From Rhyacichthys aspro (taxonomy: Eukaryota > Chordata > Actinopteri > Gobiiformes > Rhyacichthyidae), in assembly GCA_036850595.1 (NCBI GenBank), contig CM072159.1, positions 33,637,438-33,701,437 on the forward strand: 64,000 nt of DNA, read 5' to 3'. This document shows positions 1 to 11,072 of this stretch, one piece after another (positions within the stretch are counted from its first letter, which is position 1; each line of letters starts with the position of its first letter). Under the pieces are notes generated by a model. That model was given only the letters and a program-made list of their open reading frames with translations, made no database searches and was not told where the DNA came from. Position numbers and translations under genes: made by a program.

Positions 1-598
1 TGTATGTTTCTCACGTGTCAGTAACAGAAGTATTGTGTTTGTGTATGTTTCTCACGTGTCAGTAACAGAAGTATTGTGTTTGTGTATGTTTCTCACGTGT
101 CAGTAACAGAAGTATTGTGTGTTTGTGCATGTTTCTCATGTGTCAGTAACAGAAGTATTGTGTGTTTGTGTATGTTTCTCATGTGTCAGTAACAGAAGTA
201 TTGTGTTTGTGTATGTTTCTCATGTGTAAGTAACAGAAGTATTGTGTGTTTGTGTATGTTTCTCACATGTCAGTAACAGAAGTATTGTGTGTTTGTGTAT
301 GTTTCTCACGTGTCAGTAACAGAAGTATTGTGTGTTTGTGTATGTTTCTCACGTGTCAGTAACAGAAGTATTGTGTTTGTGTATGTTTCTCACGTGTCAG
401 TAACAGAAGTATTGTGTTTGTGTATGTTTCTCACGTGTCAGTAACAGAAGTATTGTGTTTGTATATGTTTCTCACGTGTCAGTAACAGAAGTATTGTGTT
501 TGTATATGTTTCTCACGTGTCAGTAACAGAAGTATTGTGTTTGTATATGTTTCTCACCCGTCAGTAACTGAAGTATTGTGTTTGTATATGTTTCTCAC
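1..598. repeat. 41/43-bp minisatellite in an intron of ZP gene copy 1
   Basis: Tandem units read roughly gtcagtaacagaagtattg followed by a tgtttgtgtatgtttctcac segment. Unit length is 41 bp, or 43 bp where an extra gt is present. The array runs into the left edge of the window and stops exactly at the splice donor of the ZP exon at 599-844. Most units contain CACGTG. The same family recurs at 13459-16672 and 30496-32376. Confidence 0.9.
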
Positions 599-3396
599 CC
601 GTCAGTGATCAGGTCGTATCTGTCCGAGGCCTCAGGGTCTGATTCTTTCGTCCCCCAGCAGTCATCGATCAGCAGAGCCAGGCCAGCTTCTTCCACGTCC
701 TGAGCCTCCAGCTTCACCCAGATCTTCTGATCCAGGAACACTTCAGATGATGAAGACACAGGCTTCGTCAGGGCCTCGTCAGAGAAGGGCGTTATTACAA
801 CGTTAAAGGTGAACTGTCCCGTCGTATAGACCAGCGACACAGAGCTGCACCACAAACACAGCTAGTTTAGTTTGGTTTAGTTTAGAGTCACCTTCACAAA
901 CCTGTTCATAAAGGTTCAGTTCTGGTTATTGGTATTATTTATAGTGTCCTGTTGAGCTCGTAGTAAACCATTAATGACCATCTTATCATGACACACTGGA
1001 GTTAAATTCCTTTTGAACAAAGCAAGATATGGTCACAGCATTATTCAAATCATTAATAAAATGGGAGTCCATCCCAAGAGCCCAAAGTGAGCCCACGTGA
1101 CACATCCATGTATTACTATTTTCTGAGTAAATCCAGTTGAATTTTTAGCATTTTTCATTTATTACATTTATATGAGTTACAGTAGTGGGTAATAGTACTG
1201 TATAAATGGAGTATATTGGGTAATAGTGCTGTATAAATGGAGTATAGTGGGTAATAGTGCTGTATAAATGGAGTATAGTGGGTAATAGTACTGTGTAAAT
1301 GGAGTATAGTGGGTAATAGTACTGTATAAATGGAGTATAGTGGGTAATAGCGTTGTATAAATGGAGTATAGTGGGTAATAGTGCCGTATAAATGGAGTAT
1401 AGTGGGTAATAGTACTGTGTAAATGGAGTATAGTGGGTAATAGTACTGTATAAATGGAGTATAGTGGGTAATAATGCTGTATGTATGGAGTATAGTGGGT
1501 AATAGTGCTGTATAAATGGAATATAGTGGGTAATAGAATAGTGCTATATAAATGGAGTATAGTGGGTAATAGTGCTGTGTAAATGGAGTATAGTGGGTAA
1601 TAGTACTGTATAAATGGAGTATAGTGGGTAATAGTACTGTGTAAATGGAGTATAGTGGGTAATAGTACTGTATAAATGGAGTATAGTGGGTAATAGTGCT
1701 GTGTAAATGGAGTATAGTGGGTAATAGTACTGTATAAATGGAGTATAGTGGGTAATAGTACTGTGTAAATGGAGTATAGTGGGTAATAGTACTGTGTAAA
1801 TGGAGTATAGTGGGTAATAGTACTGTATAAATGGAGTATAGTGGGTAATAGTACTGTATAAATGGAGTATAGTGGGTACTAGTACTGTGTAAATGGAGTA
1901 GTACCCGTGAGCGATGCTGAAGGAGGCGGTGCTGGGCGCTGGTTGACTGTAGGCGCAGGAGAACTCGACCGACACAGCGTTTTCAAACGTAATGGTGGAG
2001 CTCTGTGAATTCTGGATGGTGTTGGTGTAGATGATCTGGTTGCCCTTTTCCTACAAAAACACATAAACTGTGTCCAAAATCACTTCATCTCTTTAGATAT
2101 TGTGCTTCATCAACAACTAAACTGCAATTTTGGTCTTTTAGATAAAATGTCTAAAATCTAACCAGGAAAGTCCCACTGAGAAGACAGATCTCTTTGACAG
2201 AGAAGTCCTGGCCCCGTGGGGACCTACATGTGTTTAGTGGGAAACTGGAGCATTTGGGAATCGAACCCAGGACCTTCTTGGTGTGAGGCATGAGTGGTCA
2301 TCACAACCATTAAAACAAAACCTGTGCTGGTTGAACTGACAAACAATCCTCTCAGACCTTTCTAATGGTGCAGGAGTCAGACTTCTCTGTGTTTCTGCTC
2401 AGTGTCTCTTTATTGAACCCATCCAGCAGAGGGGGGTACACTGTTGGTTCTATTTTTTTCCATGTGTCCGTATTAAAAACCAGCAGCAGCTTGTTTAGTT
2501 AAAGCCTAAATGTAATTAAAAGAAGTGAACAACAGACCCACCTGGATTTCACCGCCGCAGAGTTTGGAGCCACCGAACTCGAAGGTTATGGTTTTATCTG
2601 TTTCACTGATGGTCCCTGAGCAGGAGGCGTCGTTCAGGTGGAGGTGGGTGTAGTTGATGCTTTTTTCCTCCAGGAAGCATGTGTAGAGCGAGCTGGAGGC
2701 AGTTCCAGCCTGACATGAAGGTGGAGGTCCTGAACATCCAGAGACACATACAGACGTTAGACCAATCTGCTCTCGTCATGTTGCTGCTTCAAGAACCTGG
2801 AATCGTTCTCAAAAGATAAACATATTTTGTGAGTTTTAGTGAAAATATACCGTAAAGGTTTGCCTGTCGCAGCTCGTGCACAGCCCTGTCCTGGCAGTAG
2901 CAGGCCGGCACATTATTACTGGTGACAGCACAGAACTCCTCAGAACCACAGGCATGGTCCAGACAAACAGACAGAGCTGGAAACAGACGCAGAGTTACAA
3001 ACCTGTTCATCAGAAAGACTCTCCATAGGCTCCTCTGAATGTCTTACGGCAGGAGAAGTGGTCCCTCCAGTTTCCCCGGATCCTGCAGGTTCTGGCGTAA
3101 GCGTCCAGAAAGTAACAGCGCAGTCCGTCCACATCGGGATAACGACACAACAAACCGTCAGCACAGACATCAGAGTAGGCTCCTGGATGGACGTCACAGC
3201 CGAAAGTATCCGACATCAGCCTCAGTTTGTCTTCACAGCTGCAAGAAACAAGGGCATCAGCTGGAAGTTCTTCTCACATTAGTCGTATAATTTAAAACTT
3301 TAAATTCATATGTTAATGTCTGGCTTTGCTCACCTTGTAGTTACAGCGGGACAGTCAATACCATCACCATCAGTGTCTGACACCACAGTGTCACAG
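599..3396 (-). CDS. ZP-domain glycoprotein (uromodulin/GP2-like), 5'-truncated copy 1, continues past the left edge
   Basis: Six exons read leftwards: 3396-3334, 3238-3048, 2976-2851, 2729-2542, 2050-1905 and 844-599. Splice phases agree at every junction. Exons 1-2 encode a Cys-rich C8-like segment (CYFLDAYARTC, then NWRDHFSC). Exon 3 encodes an EGF/TIL-like segment (DHACGSEEFC, ACYCQ). Exons 4-6 start the ZP module (SLYTCFLEE, NQIIYTNTI, FSCAYSQP, LLIDDCWGT). The last two exons expected from the complete paralogue at 29940-44948 would lie left of base 1. Sequence right of 3491 is not the normal upstream part of the gene, so there is no signal peptide or VWD-like part here. The donor of the last exon reads GACGG|GTGAGA where the other copies have GACAG|GTGAGA, changing an Arg codon to Gly. 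It may be a gene fragment, or an alternative 3' cassette of a longer transcript. The exon structure is well supported; function is not shown. Confidence 0.75.
1193..1898. repeat. 31-bp minisatellite abutting a splice donor
   Basis: Units of 31 bp read gtactgtataaatggagtat plus agtgggtaata. The array lies in the intron between the exons at 2050-1905 and 844-599 and starts within a few bases of the donor at 1904. Thirty-one is not a multiple of three and most units lack stops in any minus-strand frame, so long open frames run through the array. I do not regard these as coding. Confidence 0.9.
2150..2310 (-). mobile_element. Degenerate tRNA-derived SINE fragment
   Basis: On the minus strand there is a perfect Pol III B-box-like motif, GGTTCGATTCC (2267-2257), followed by TGCTCCAGTTTCCCAC, a segment typical of fish SINE bodies. 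It lies in a ZP-gene intron and was duplicated with the unit, recurring near 19235-19395 and 33936-34097. The ends are not defined. Confidence 0.5.
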
Positions 3397-3489
3397 CTAG
3401 AGGGCGACAAAAACAAACATCCTCAGACCAAAAAGACCCCAGAAGGTGAGGAGATTAAAAAACATACTTCAGGCTAAAGTCATGTTTGG

Positions 3490-4064
3490 TAATATTAATT
3501 AATATCGATATTAGACTCGAAATTAGACTCGATATTAGACTCGATATTAGACTCGATATAATACTCAATATTAGACTCGATATTAGACTCGATATAAGAC
3601 TCGATATAAGACTCGATATTAGACTCGATATAATACTCGATATTAGACTCGATATTAGACTCGATATTACACTCGATATTAGACTCGATATTAGACTCGA
3701 TATAATACTCGATATAAGACTCAATATTAGACTCGATATAATACTCGATATAAGACTCAATATTAGACTCAATATTAGACTCGATATAATACTCGATATA
3801 AGACTCGATATTAGACTCGATATTAAACTCGATATTAGACTCGATATAAGACTCGATATTAGACTCGATATTACACTCGATATTAGACTCGATATTAGAC
3901 TCGATATTACACTCGATATTAGACTCGATATTAGACTCGATATTACACTCGATATTAGACTCGATATTAGACTCGATATTACACGAATTAACAACACTCG
4001 ATATTAGACTCGATATTAGACTCGATATAATACTCAATATTAGACTCGATATTAGACTGACAGA
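3490..4064. repeat. 12-bp minisatellite (tagactcgatat) between divergent ZP genes
   Basis: About 48 imperfect 12-bp units of the type actcgatattag or actcgatataag. The array sits between the 5'-most exon of the minus-strand ZP copy (3396) and the first exon of the plus-strand ZP copy (4144). Nearly every unit has one CpG. All frames are mostly open because the period is a multiple of three; this is not coding. The matching array in unit B is at 20577-21097. Confidence 0.9.
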
Positions 4065-4143
4065 GGAGTAAAGTCAGAAGAGTGTAAATGTGATTGTGTG
4101 TAAATGTTCAGTAACATTTAGAGCCTCTGTGTGTGATGTTCAG

Positions 4144-5851
4144 GTGATGAACCCACCTGTCTGAGTGACGCTGCCTCCACTACACTCTACACCTGTTTCC
4201 TGGAAGAAAGCCTGGTCGACTACAACGACCTGCACCTGGAAGACCCCACCTGCACAGGAACATACGACAGTTCAGACAAAAGCATTACCTTTGAGTTCAG
4301 TGGCTCCAGCCCCTGTGGAGGTGAAATAAGGGTGGGTCCTGTTTATGAAGAATCTTGATCCAAATATCAGAGTGTGGTCAAAGTTCTGACTGAATTTCCC
4401 TTTTAGTCCGAGGCCAGCGACAGATGCTGGTTTATCTTTGACTGTGCATCAAGCAGCACAGACCAGACACAGATAAACTGTACAAACAAACCTTGTTTAA
4501 TATGTGTTGTACCTAATGTACAATGTATAAAGGCTATGTCTGCAGTTACTATTATTAGTTAAAGAGCAGCAGAATGTGGAGCAAATGCAGACATTAAGTT
4601 CTAAGTTAATTTGTGTTAATCTGTGTGATGTTGTAGGAGTCAGGAAACCAGGTCGTCTACACCAACACCATTAAGAACACCATTGAGGGCACCATCACCC
4701 ACGAAAACCCTGTGTCCATCGACTTCTCCTGCGCCTACACTCAGCCAAGTCTCCAAACCATCTCCTTCACCATCGCCGACGGGTAAGAGTCTAGGTCTGA
4801 AAACATACAGCTCCAGGAGGCTAGGACCTAGCTAACGGTCCACTGCCTTCAGTCCGACTTCACTGAGACTTTGTCAAAACTGTGAGCATTAACCCGGCTC
4901 GGTTTGTTTTGCAGCTCTGTGAGTCTGACCTACTCCACGAGAGAATTCCAGTTCTATTTGACCGTAGGAACCTTTTCTGACGAGGCCCTGACGAAGCCTG
5001 TGTCTTCATCATCTGAAGTGTTCCTGGATCAGAAGATCTGGGTGAAGCTGGAGGTTCAGGACATGGGAGAAGGTGGGGAGGCTCAGGGGGTGGGAGAAGG
5101 TGGCGTGGCTCTGCTGATCGATGACTGCTGGGGGACGAAAGAATCAAGCTCTGAGTCCTCGGACAGATACGACCTGATCACTGACAGGTGAGAGGACACG
5201 TCTGTGGCTTCTGTCCAACAAACTAGTGCCAGTTCAAAAACGTTCCATTGAATATGTTCAGCTCTTTATGTTTGAATAATATGTAGAAATGATGATGATG
5301 TTGAAGGCAGATTGCAGTAGAACTTTTTTATCAACATGTGGCAGCAGTGAAAGTCCTTCAAAATTAAAAAAAACCTAAATCTCACAAAAGAAAAGACTTA
5401 AGTGAGCACCAGCTGAACCACTTTAAGACTTAAGGCAGAACATGGTCCATCTGAGTCCTGATTAAAAACCAGTTTACTTCCCGTTTGAAATAGACCTAAT
5501 TTTACTTTCAAAATGGTGTCGTGTGAACAGTTTGCTAAATGCTAAAGAGCAGCTAAAACATCTGTTTGAACTGTTTGCAGCTGTGTTGTTCCCACTGATG
5601 GAAGTGTGGAGCTGGTGTCAAACGGACAGACACTCACCTCCGTCTTTGCCTTTAAACTCTTTGAGTTTGTCGGAGCCACCACTGATAACCTCTACCTTCA
5701 CTGCCAGGTCAAACTGTGCATCGTCGGCACCAACTGTTCCCCGGTAACACTCCGTTATTTACACCAGATCTACACCTGCCCCAAGGTGAATGTTTAGAAT
5801 AACATCTTAAATCCTTGTGTCTCTCATTTACAGACGTGTTCTGGTTCTTAG
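4144..5851 (+). CDS. ZP-module-only paralogue, plus strand, copy 1 (5' exons absent)
   Basis: Five exons: 4144-4331, 4637-4782, 4915-5187, 5581-5743 and 5834-5851, ending at TAG. Lengths 188, 146, 273, 163 and 18 nt mirror the ZP exons of the minus-strand gene (188, 146, 246, 157 and 15 nt), with matching phases. It encodes a full ZP module (SLVDYNDLHLEDP, NQVVYTNTI, FSCAYTQPS, LLIDDCWGT, LYLHCQVKLC). The third exon has a 27-nt insertion giving a short GEGGEAQGVGEGG repeat. The protein ends at CSPTCSGS-stop, where uromodulin has CKPTCSG and continues; there is no furin-type site, hydrophobic tail or GPI signal. The first exon needs one base from an upstream exon, but I see no leader exon between the 12-bp array and 4144. 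A GTAAGT donor at 5874 and an acceptor near 6012 suggest an intron in the 3' UTR. It may be a truncated fragment or a gene with an unseen first exon. Confidence 0.7.
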
Positions 5852-6212
5852 ATTGAATCATCACTTGGACCAAGTAAGTAATGACTGTAATAAAGTTCTC
5901 TGTAGGAACAGGCTGGTGTCTATAAAACAAACCATAAGAATGTATTCAAACAGAAACAGATTCACCTAAACTGATTAAAATGTCTAAATATTGATTATAA
6001 TTGTTTTTTCAGGTTGTGCTGCTGCCGAGTCGGACTCTACAGATGTTTATTTACTTTATACTAAAACCAATCAAACATGAAATCACTTAGAATCAGTATT
6101 TTACTCATAATGATTTGCTAAATTGGTGTAAGTTTCTTATTTTTAATAGTCCTAATTAATAATTACAACTATGATTATCACTGTAATCAATCTTTCTTTT
6201 GATTTTGAGCAT

Positions 6213-6218
6213 AATAAA
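6213..6218 (+). terminator. Polyadenylation signal of the plus-strand ZP gene, copy 1
   Basis: AATAAA lies about 200 bp downstream of a likely 3'-UTR acceptor (tttttcag at 6012) and about 360 bp after the stop. The same signal recurs in unit B near 23250. Confidence 0.5.
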
Positions 6219-6229
6219 AACTGAAGCAT

Positions 6230-7510
6230 GGCCCTGTGTCTTTTAACTCATTTAAATAGATGTGTTGTTGCTGAGGCTGAAATATGTTCAAACAGAAAAC
6301 ATTTAAAGTAGGTTTGTTGTTACCAGTAACAAGTGTCTATTTTTGTTTTTAAAAATTCTGAAAATAATCAAATACTTCTTTGTGATCAGGACGAAAGTTG
6401 TTTATAAGATTAATGATAATGACGTAACAGTGTAATAGAGTAATATGGGATTAGTGTTTGAAATATCAACATTAGTTTAAAAAATACACACTTTTACCAA
6501 GAAAAAATATAACTTGAAAAGGGCAGTTTTGTCCCGAAACAGGTTCTGAAGTTTAAATAAGACACACAGCTTAATTTAACAATGTTTTTAACTCGTAAAA
6601 TCAGCAAATAGCACCAACATTTAACATAAAAGAAAACACGTCTTAACTGTGTCTGTCTTCAACAAAAACAACATTGTGTTGTTGTTCACATATTCATTTA
6701 TTATTTTTACTGAAGTCAAACTCAAAAACAGAGAAAAAGAGAAACCTCCCACAACAACCACTGCTATACTCCACTAAACACTCCTACAGTTCCATTAGAG
6801 ACAAGTTTAACCTCATTTCCTCATGTGTTCTAATGCTTTTATAAAGTCTAACCTCATTATTCCACAAACATCAAACTTAACGTTGCACAAATGTCCAAAG
6901 TCTGAACTCCTTTAAACACGTGAGGCATGTTGCTTTAAGAAGGTGAAGACCTGCTGCGTAGTTTTAAGGAGGGTTTTAGAGCGCGTTTAATGAAAGGATG
7001 GACATGTGGGCGGAGCTTCCCTGATGATTGACAGGTCAAACCCGTGGGACAGATACTTTAACATGTTTAATTTCACCTGTGAACTCAAGAGGCGTGTGTG
7101 AACAACATGCACTGATGTGCATCTGAACTATGGACAAAATGAACACCTTCATTCTTAAATATCATATAAATAAAAGAGATAGACATACATTTATACAAAC
7201 CTTACCTTTGTCTTTTACTTTAATTAAATCCATATTGTGACACGAGGAGCAGCAGGATAATAATAATAATAATATAATCATAAACGACAGGACAACATAG
7301 CCAGAGCAGTCCAGGTGTCTGCAGGTGAATAAAGGACGTCCTGGTTCTGGACAGATTTAGTTGAACCACTCTCTGTTTGTTTGTAAGACTCCTGTGACAA
7401 AAACTAATCAATAACAAAACATTTACAGCAGTTTATCGTTAAAATTAAAAGACCTTGTCTTTCTTATTTAATATAAAGCACATTTACTTTTTATAGTTTA
7501 GTCCTAGTTC
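6230..7510. other. AT-rich intergenic stretch, no gene seen
   Basis: Between the plus-strand ZP gene and the lectin gene. No exon with splice signals and a recognisable protein was found on either strand. It contains a short (taa)n tract near 7258. The corresponding stretch in unit B (23265-24545) is almost base-for-base identical. Confidence 0.6.
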
Positions 7511-7514
7511 TGGT

Positions 7515-7985
7515 TTGGTCCTGGTCCTGGTTCTGGTCTTGGTCCTGGTCCTGGTCCTGGTCCTGGTCCTGGTCTTGTTCTGGTCTGGTCCTGGTCCTGG
7601 TCTTGTTCTGGTTCGGTTCTGGTTTTGGTCTGGTCCTGGTTTTGGTCTGGTCCTGGTTTTCTCTGGTCTTTTCTCAGATGTTGGTGTAGACCTGGACTCG
7701 CTCTTGTTTTTTAAATATTCGGACAGATGTTTTTTTGGTCCTGGTCCTGGTCCTGGTCCTAGTCCTGGTTCTGGTCCTGTTCCGGTTCTGGTTTTGGTCT
7801 GGTCCTGGTTTTGGTCTGGTTCTGGTCCTGGTCCTGGTCCTGGTCCTGGTCCTGGTCCTGGTCCGGTTCTGGTTTTGGTCTGGTCCTGGTTTTGGTCTGG
7901 TTCTGGTTCTGGTTCTGGTTCTGGTCCTGGTCCGGTTCTGGTTTTGGTCTGGTCCTGATTTTGGTCTGGTCCTGGTTTTCTCTGG
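7515..7985. repeat. Hexamer array (ggtcct/ggttct) downstream of the lectin stop codon
   Basis: A GT-rich array based on ggtcct, ggttct and ggtttt. It also holds a duplicate of the lectin 3' end: the block around ttaaatattcggacag occurs at 7711 and again at 8030, about 319 bp apart. Stop-free frames here are repeat artefacts. Confidence 0.85.
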
Positions 7986-8029
7986 TCTTTACTCAGATGT
8001 TGGTGTAGACCTGGACTCGCTCTTGTTTT

Positions 8030-10294
8030 TTAAATATTCGGACAGGTGTTATTTTGGTCCTGGTCCTGGTCCGGATCTCGGGTGAAGACCTCTCCGGTCT
8101 TGGTCCTGGTCCAACTGAACTTGACGTTTCCGTTCAGACCAAGGTTGATCCAGCGCTGCTTCAACTAAAAACAAGATTTAATAAGATCCATGAGTCTGGA
8201 CCTGGTCTAGGACTGGACTATGATCCAGGAGGGTCCAGGATGGTCTGGTCCTAGTCCTGGTCTAGTCCTGGTCTCATCTGGTCCAGGATGGGGTCTGGTC
8301 TGGTCTAGTCCTGGTCTAGTCCTGGTCTAGTCCTGGTCTAGTCCTGGTCTAGTCCTGGTCTGGTCCTGGTCTGGTCCTGGTCTGGTCCTGGTCTAGTCCT
8401 GGTCTTACCTGGTCCAGGATGGTCTGGTTCAGATTCAGGTCTGAGTTCTTCTTGATTCTGAGTCTGATCCGTCTTCGTTTGGCTTCGACTGAAACAGAAA
8501 AAACTGAGTCTGAATAAATTATGCAAATGAGCCGTGCATTCATGTAATTATGTAAATCATGTAAATTATGTAAATTATGTAAATTATGTAAATCATGTAA
8601 ATTATGTAAATTATGTAAATTATGTAAATCGTGTAAATTATGTAAATTATGTAAATCATGTAAATTATGTAAATTATGTAAATCGTGTAAATTATGTAAA
8701 TCATGTAAATTATGTAAATCGTGTAAATTATGTAAATTATGTAAATTATGTAAATTATGTAAATTATGTAAATCGTGTAAATTATGTAAATTATGTAAAT
8801 TATGTAAATCATGTAAATTATGTAAATCGTGTAAATCATGTAAATTATGTAAATTATGTATTATTATGTAAATGAATCTACTTTTCATTAACTAGGGTTA
8901 GGGTTAGGTCCAGTACCAGACCAGGACTAGACCAGGACCAGACCAGGACTAGACCAGGACCAGACCAGGACTAGGACCCGGTCCAGTCCCGGTCCAGACC
9001 TGTGCCAGTCCCGGTCCAGACCCGGTCCAGGCTGGTCTTACTCTTCTGGCAGATCAAGTACATCTGTGTGGTGCAGGGGTAGGTCTGCATGAGGTAGGTG
9101 GTGGTCTCGAGGGCCACACATCCTGCTCCTGAAGGACTTCCTGGTTTCCAGTGGATCAAAGTCGCCTCAGACCCGTCAGTCCACTTCCACGAGTCCCGGT
9201 AAAGTCCGATCCACCCGGGACCGGACATGATCCCCTTCAGAGCCTCGGTCTGAGTCTGGTTCAAGACCGGGGCCAGGTCTGTGAACTGGACCCTGCAGTG
9301 GTCTCGGGCCTCGCTCCAGGTTTTAGGTTCATCAACGAAAACAAAACTCGGACTGGCTCCAGCTGCAACAGAACAGGTTTTAGATGGATTTAAACAGGTT
9401 TAGGTTGGTTTTCAACAGGTTTTAGCTGGATTTAAACAGGTTTGGGTTGGTTTTCAACAGGTTTTAGCTGGATTTAAACAGGTGTGGGTTGGTTTTCAAC
9501 AGGTTCTAACTGGATTTAAACAGGTTTGGGTTGGTTTTCAACAGGTTTTAGCTGGATTTAAACAGGTTTGGGTTGGTTTTCAACAGGTTTTAGCTGGATT
9601 TAAACAGGTTTGGGTTGGTTTTCAACAGGTTTTAGCTGGATTTAAACAGGTTTGGGTTAGTTTTCAACAGGTTTTAGCTGGATTTAAACAGGTTTGGGTT
9701 GGTTTTCAACAGGTTTTAGCTGGATTTAAACAGGTTTGGGTTGGTTTTCAACAGGTTTTAGCTGGATTTAAACAGGTTTGGGTTAGTTTTCAACAGGTTT
9801 TAGCTGGATTAGACCTGGTTTTGTCAGGACTAGTCCAGTGTACCTCTGTAGCAGACGAAGGCCAGTCTCGAGCTGCAGTTGAAGTCGTTCCATTCTCCTG
9901 AAGTCCACATCACGACACAGTTCTCGTATCCATCGGTGTTGTCCGGTTTTCCGTTGGCCCACCGAGTGAACCCGGGTCTGGACTGGTCCAAAGACCACCT
10001 CCAGCTGCTGACGTCGTCCCAGAGTCCGGTCCACCACATGCCGAAAGGCAAAGTGGCTCCGACCTTCACCAGAGCCTGGAAGTCCAGCTGGGTCTCCACA
10101 GCCGCCAGGTCTCCGTAGTGAGTCCTGCAGTAGGAGATGGCCTTGGACTGAGTCAGATATTTGTGAATAGGAACGTAGACCCGATCAGAACCGAGAGGAA
10201 CCAACAGGACTGGAACCAGTACCAGGACCAAAAACAACCAAAGACCAGGAAAGAAAAAGACAAGGATCAGACAGGACCAGAACCGGACTTCCAT
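8030..10294 (-). CDS. Two-domain C-type lectin, secreted or type II (mannose-receptor-like), copy 1
   Basis: Four coding exons on the minus strand: 10294-9844, 9362-9042, 8488-8409 and 8164-8030. They splice in frame to 328 codons. Residues 1-36 form a very hydrophobic leader (ATG at 10294), either a signal peptide or a signal anchor. CTLD1 (about 40-150) has YCRTHYGDLAAVE, WWTGLWDD, GKPDN and EWNDFNC; the WND motif of calcium site 2 is kept, but the EPN/QPD position reads KPD. CTLD2 (about 152-257) starts FVFVDEPKTWSEARDHC and keeps the four framework cysteines, but lacks WND and an EPN-type motif, so it probably does not bind sugar through calcium. The tail (LKQRWINLGLNGNVKFSW) is familiar from fish mannose-receptor-like lectins. 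It ends in a DQDQDQ run encoded by the adjacent hexamer repeat, then NNTCPNI-stop. Role inferred: extracellular glycan recognition. Confidence 0.82.
8242..8403. repeat. ctagtcctggt array in the last lectin intron
   Basis: Imperfect 11-12-bp units of ctagtcctggt and ctggtcctggt between lectin exons 3 and 4. It is related to the hexamer array downstream and is slightly different in length in unit B (25320-25492). Confidence 0.8.
8545..8866. repeat. 9-bp array (atgtaaatt) in a lectin intron
   Basis: Roughly 35 units of 9 bp (atgtaaatt, atgtaaatc) in the intron between lectin exons 2 and 3. Unit B has only a few such units at the same place (25625-25745), followed by irregular AT-rich sequence. 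This makes it one of the most divergent spots between the units. Confidence 0.9.
9368..9825. repeat. 42-bp minisatellite in lectin intron 1
   Basis: Units read ggttttagctggatttaaac plus aggtttgggttggttttcaaca. About 11 units fill nearly the whole intron between the two CTLD exons. Related 20-bp motifs recur at 47205-47290 and 49585-50310, so the sequence is a dispersed family. Confidence 0.9.
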
Positions 10295-10439
10295 GGTCTC
10301 AATAGCTCTGTACAAAGACCCAGAACCAAAGTGATTCTTTTAATTTAATTTATTGAGAGTTAAATATTATTATATTTAATATTCCCAGTGATTATTGAAG
10401 ACAATAACCAGAAGGAAACCAAAGACCAAGAACCAGAGA

Positions 10440-10945
10440 GATCCAGGTTAAAACCAGAGAAAACCAGGTTAAAACCAGAGAAAACCAGGTTAAAACCAGA
10501 GATCCAGGTTAAAACCAGAGAGATCCAGGTTAAAACCAGAGAAAACCAGGTTAAAACCAGAGAAAACCAGGTTAAAACCAGAGATCCAGGTTAAAACCAG
10601 AGAGATCCAGGTTAAAACCAGAGAGATCCAGGTTAAAACCAGAGATCCAGGTTAAAACCAGAGAGATCTAGGTTAAAACCAGAGATCCAGGTTAAAACCA
10701 GAGAGATCCAGGTTAAAACCAGAGAGATCCAGGTTAAAACCAGAGATCCAGGTTAAAACCAGAGATCCAGGTTAAAACCAGAGAGATCTAGGTTAAAACC
10801 AGAGATCCAGGTTAAAACCAGAGAGATCCAGGTTAAAACCAGAGATCCAGGTTAAAACCAGAGAGATCTAGGTTAAAACCAGAGATCCAGGTTAAAACCA
10901 GAGAGATCCAGGTTAAAACCAGAGAGATCCAGGTTAAAACCAGAC
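10440..10945. repeat. aggttaaaaccagag minisatellite upstream of the lectin
   Basis: Units of 17-22 bp (aggttaaaaccagagatcc and aggttaaaaccagagagatcc). The array begins about 145 bp upstream of the lectin ATG and ends at the leader-like exon at 10968. In unit B it is shorter (27450-27795). Confidence 0.9.
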
Positions 10946-10967
10946 TGTGACGGAACACGTTTCTCAC

Positions 10968-11072
10968 TCGTTCGTTTATTAAGTAGATGTTCGTTCCAGC
11001 AGCAGCTAATTCTGATTTTAAAAAGAGACACAAACCTGAGAAAAGCATGATGAGAAATGTAGTCCTCTCCAT
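10968..11072 (-). other. Orphan lectin-type leader exon (candidate), copy 1
   Basis: On the minus strand an ATG at 11072 opens 35 codons starting MERTTFLIMLFSGLCLF and ending in TNIYLINER, followed by a good donor (GA|GTGAGA). This looks like the first exon of a fish C-type lectin: a signal peptide followed by the start of a lectin fold. No matching continuation was found: the lectin exon at 10294 has its own ATG and leader, and splicing to the acceptor-like tacag before it would meet a stop. It may be a relic or an alternative leader. An identical exon is present in unit B. Confidence 0.4.

Noticed and set aside
2789..3290. Several overlapping small frames on both strands
   Set aside because: They are other-frame shadows of the C8-like and EGF-like ZP exons. 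Only the frame joined by splice phases is kept.
8891..8906. Telomere-like ttaggg units
   Set aside because: Only about two units (gggttagggttagg) in a lectin intron; too short to mean a telomere or fusion site.
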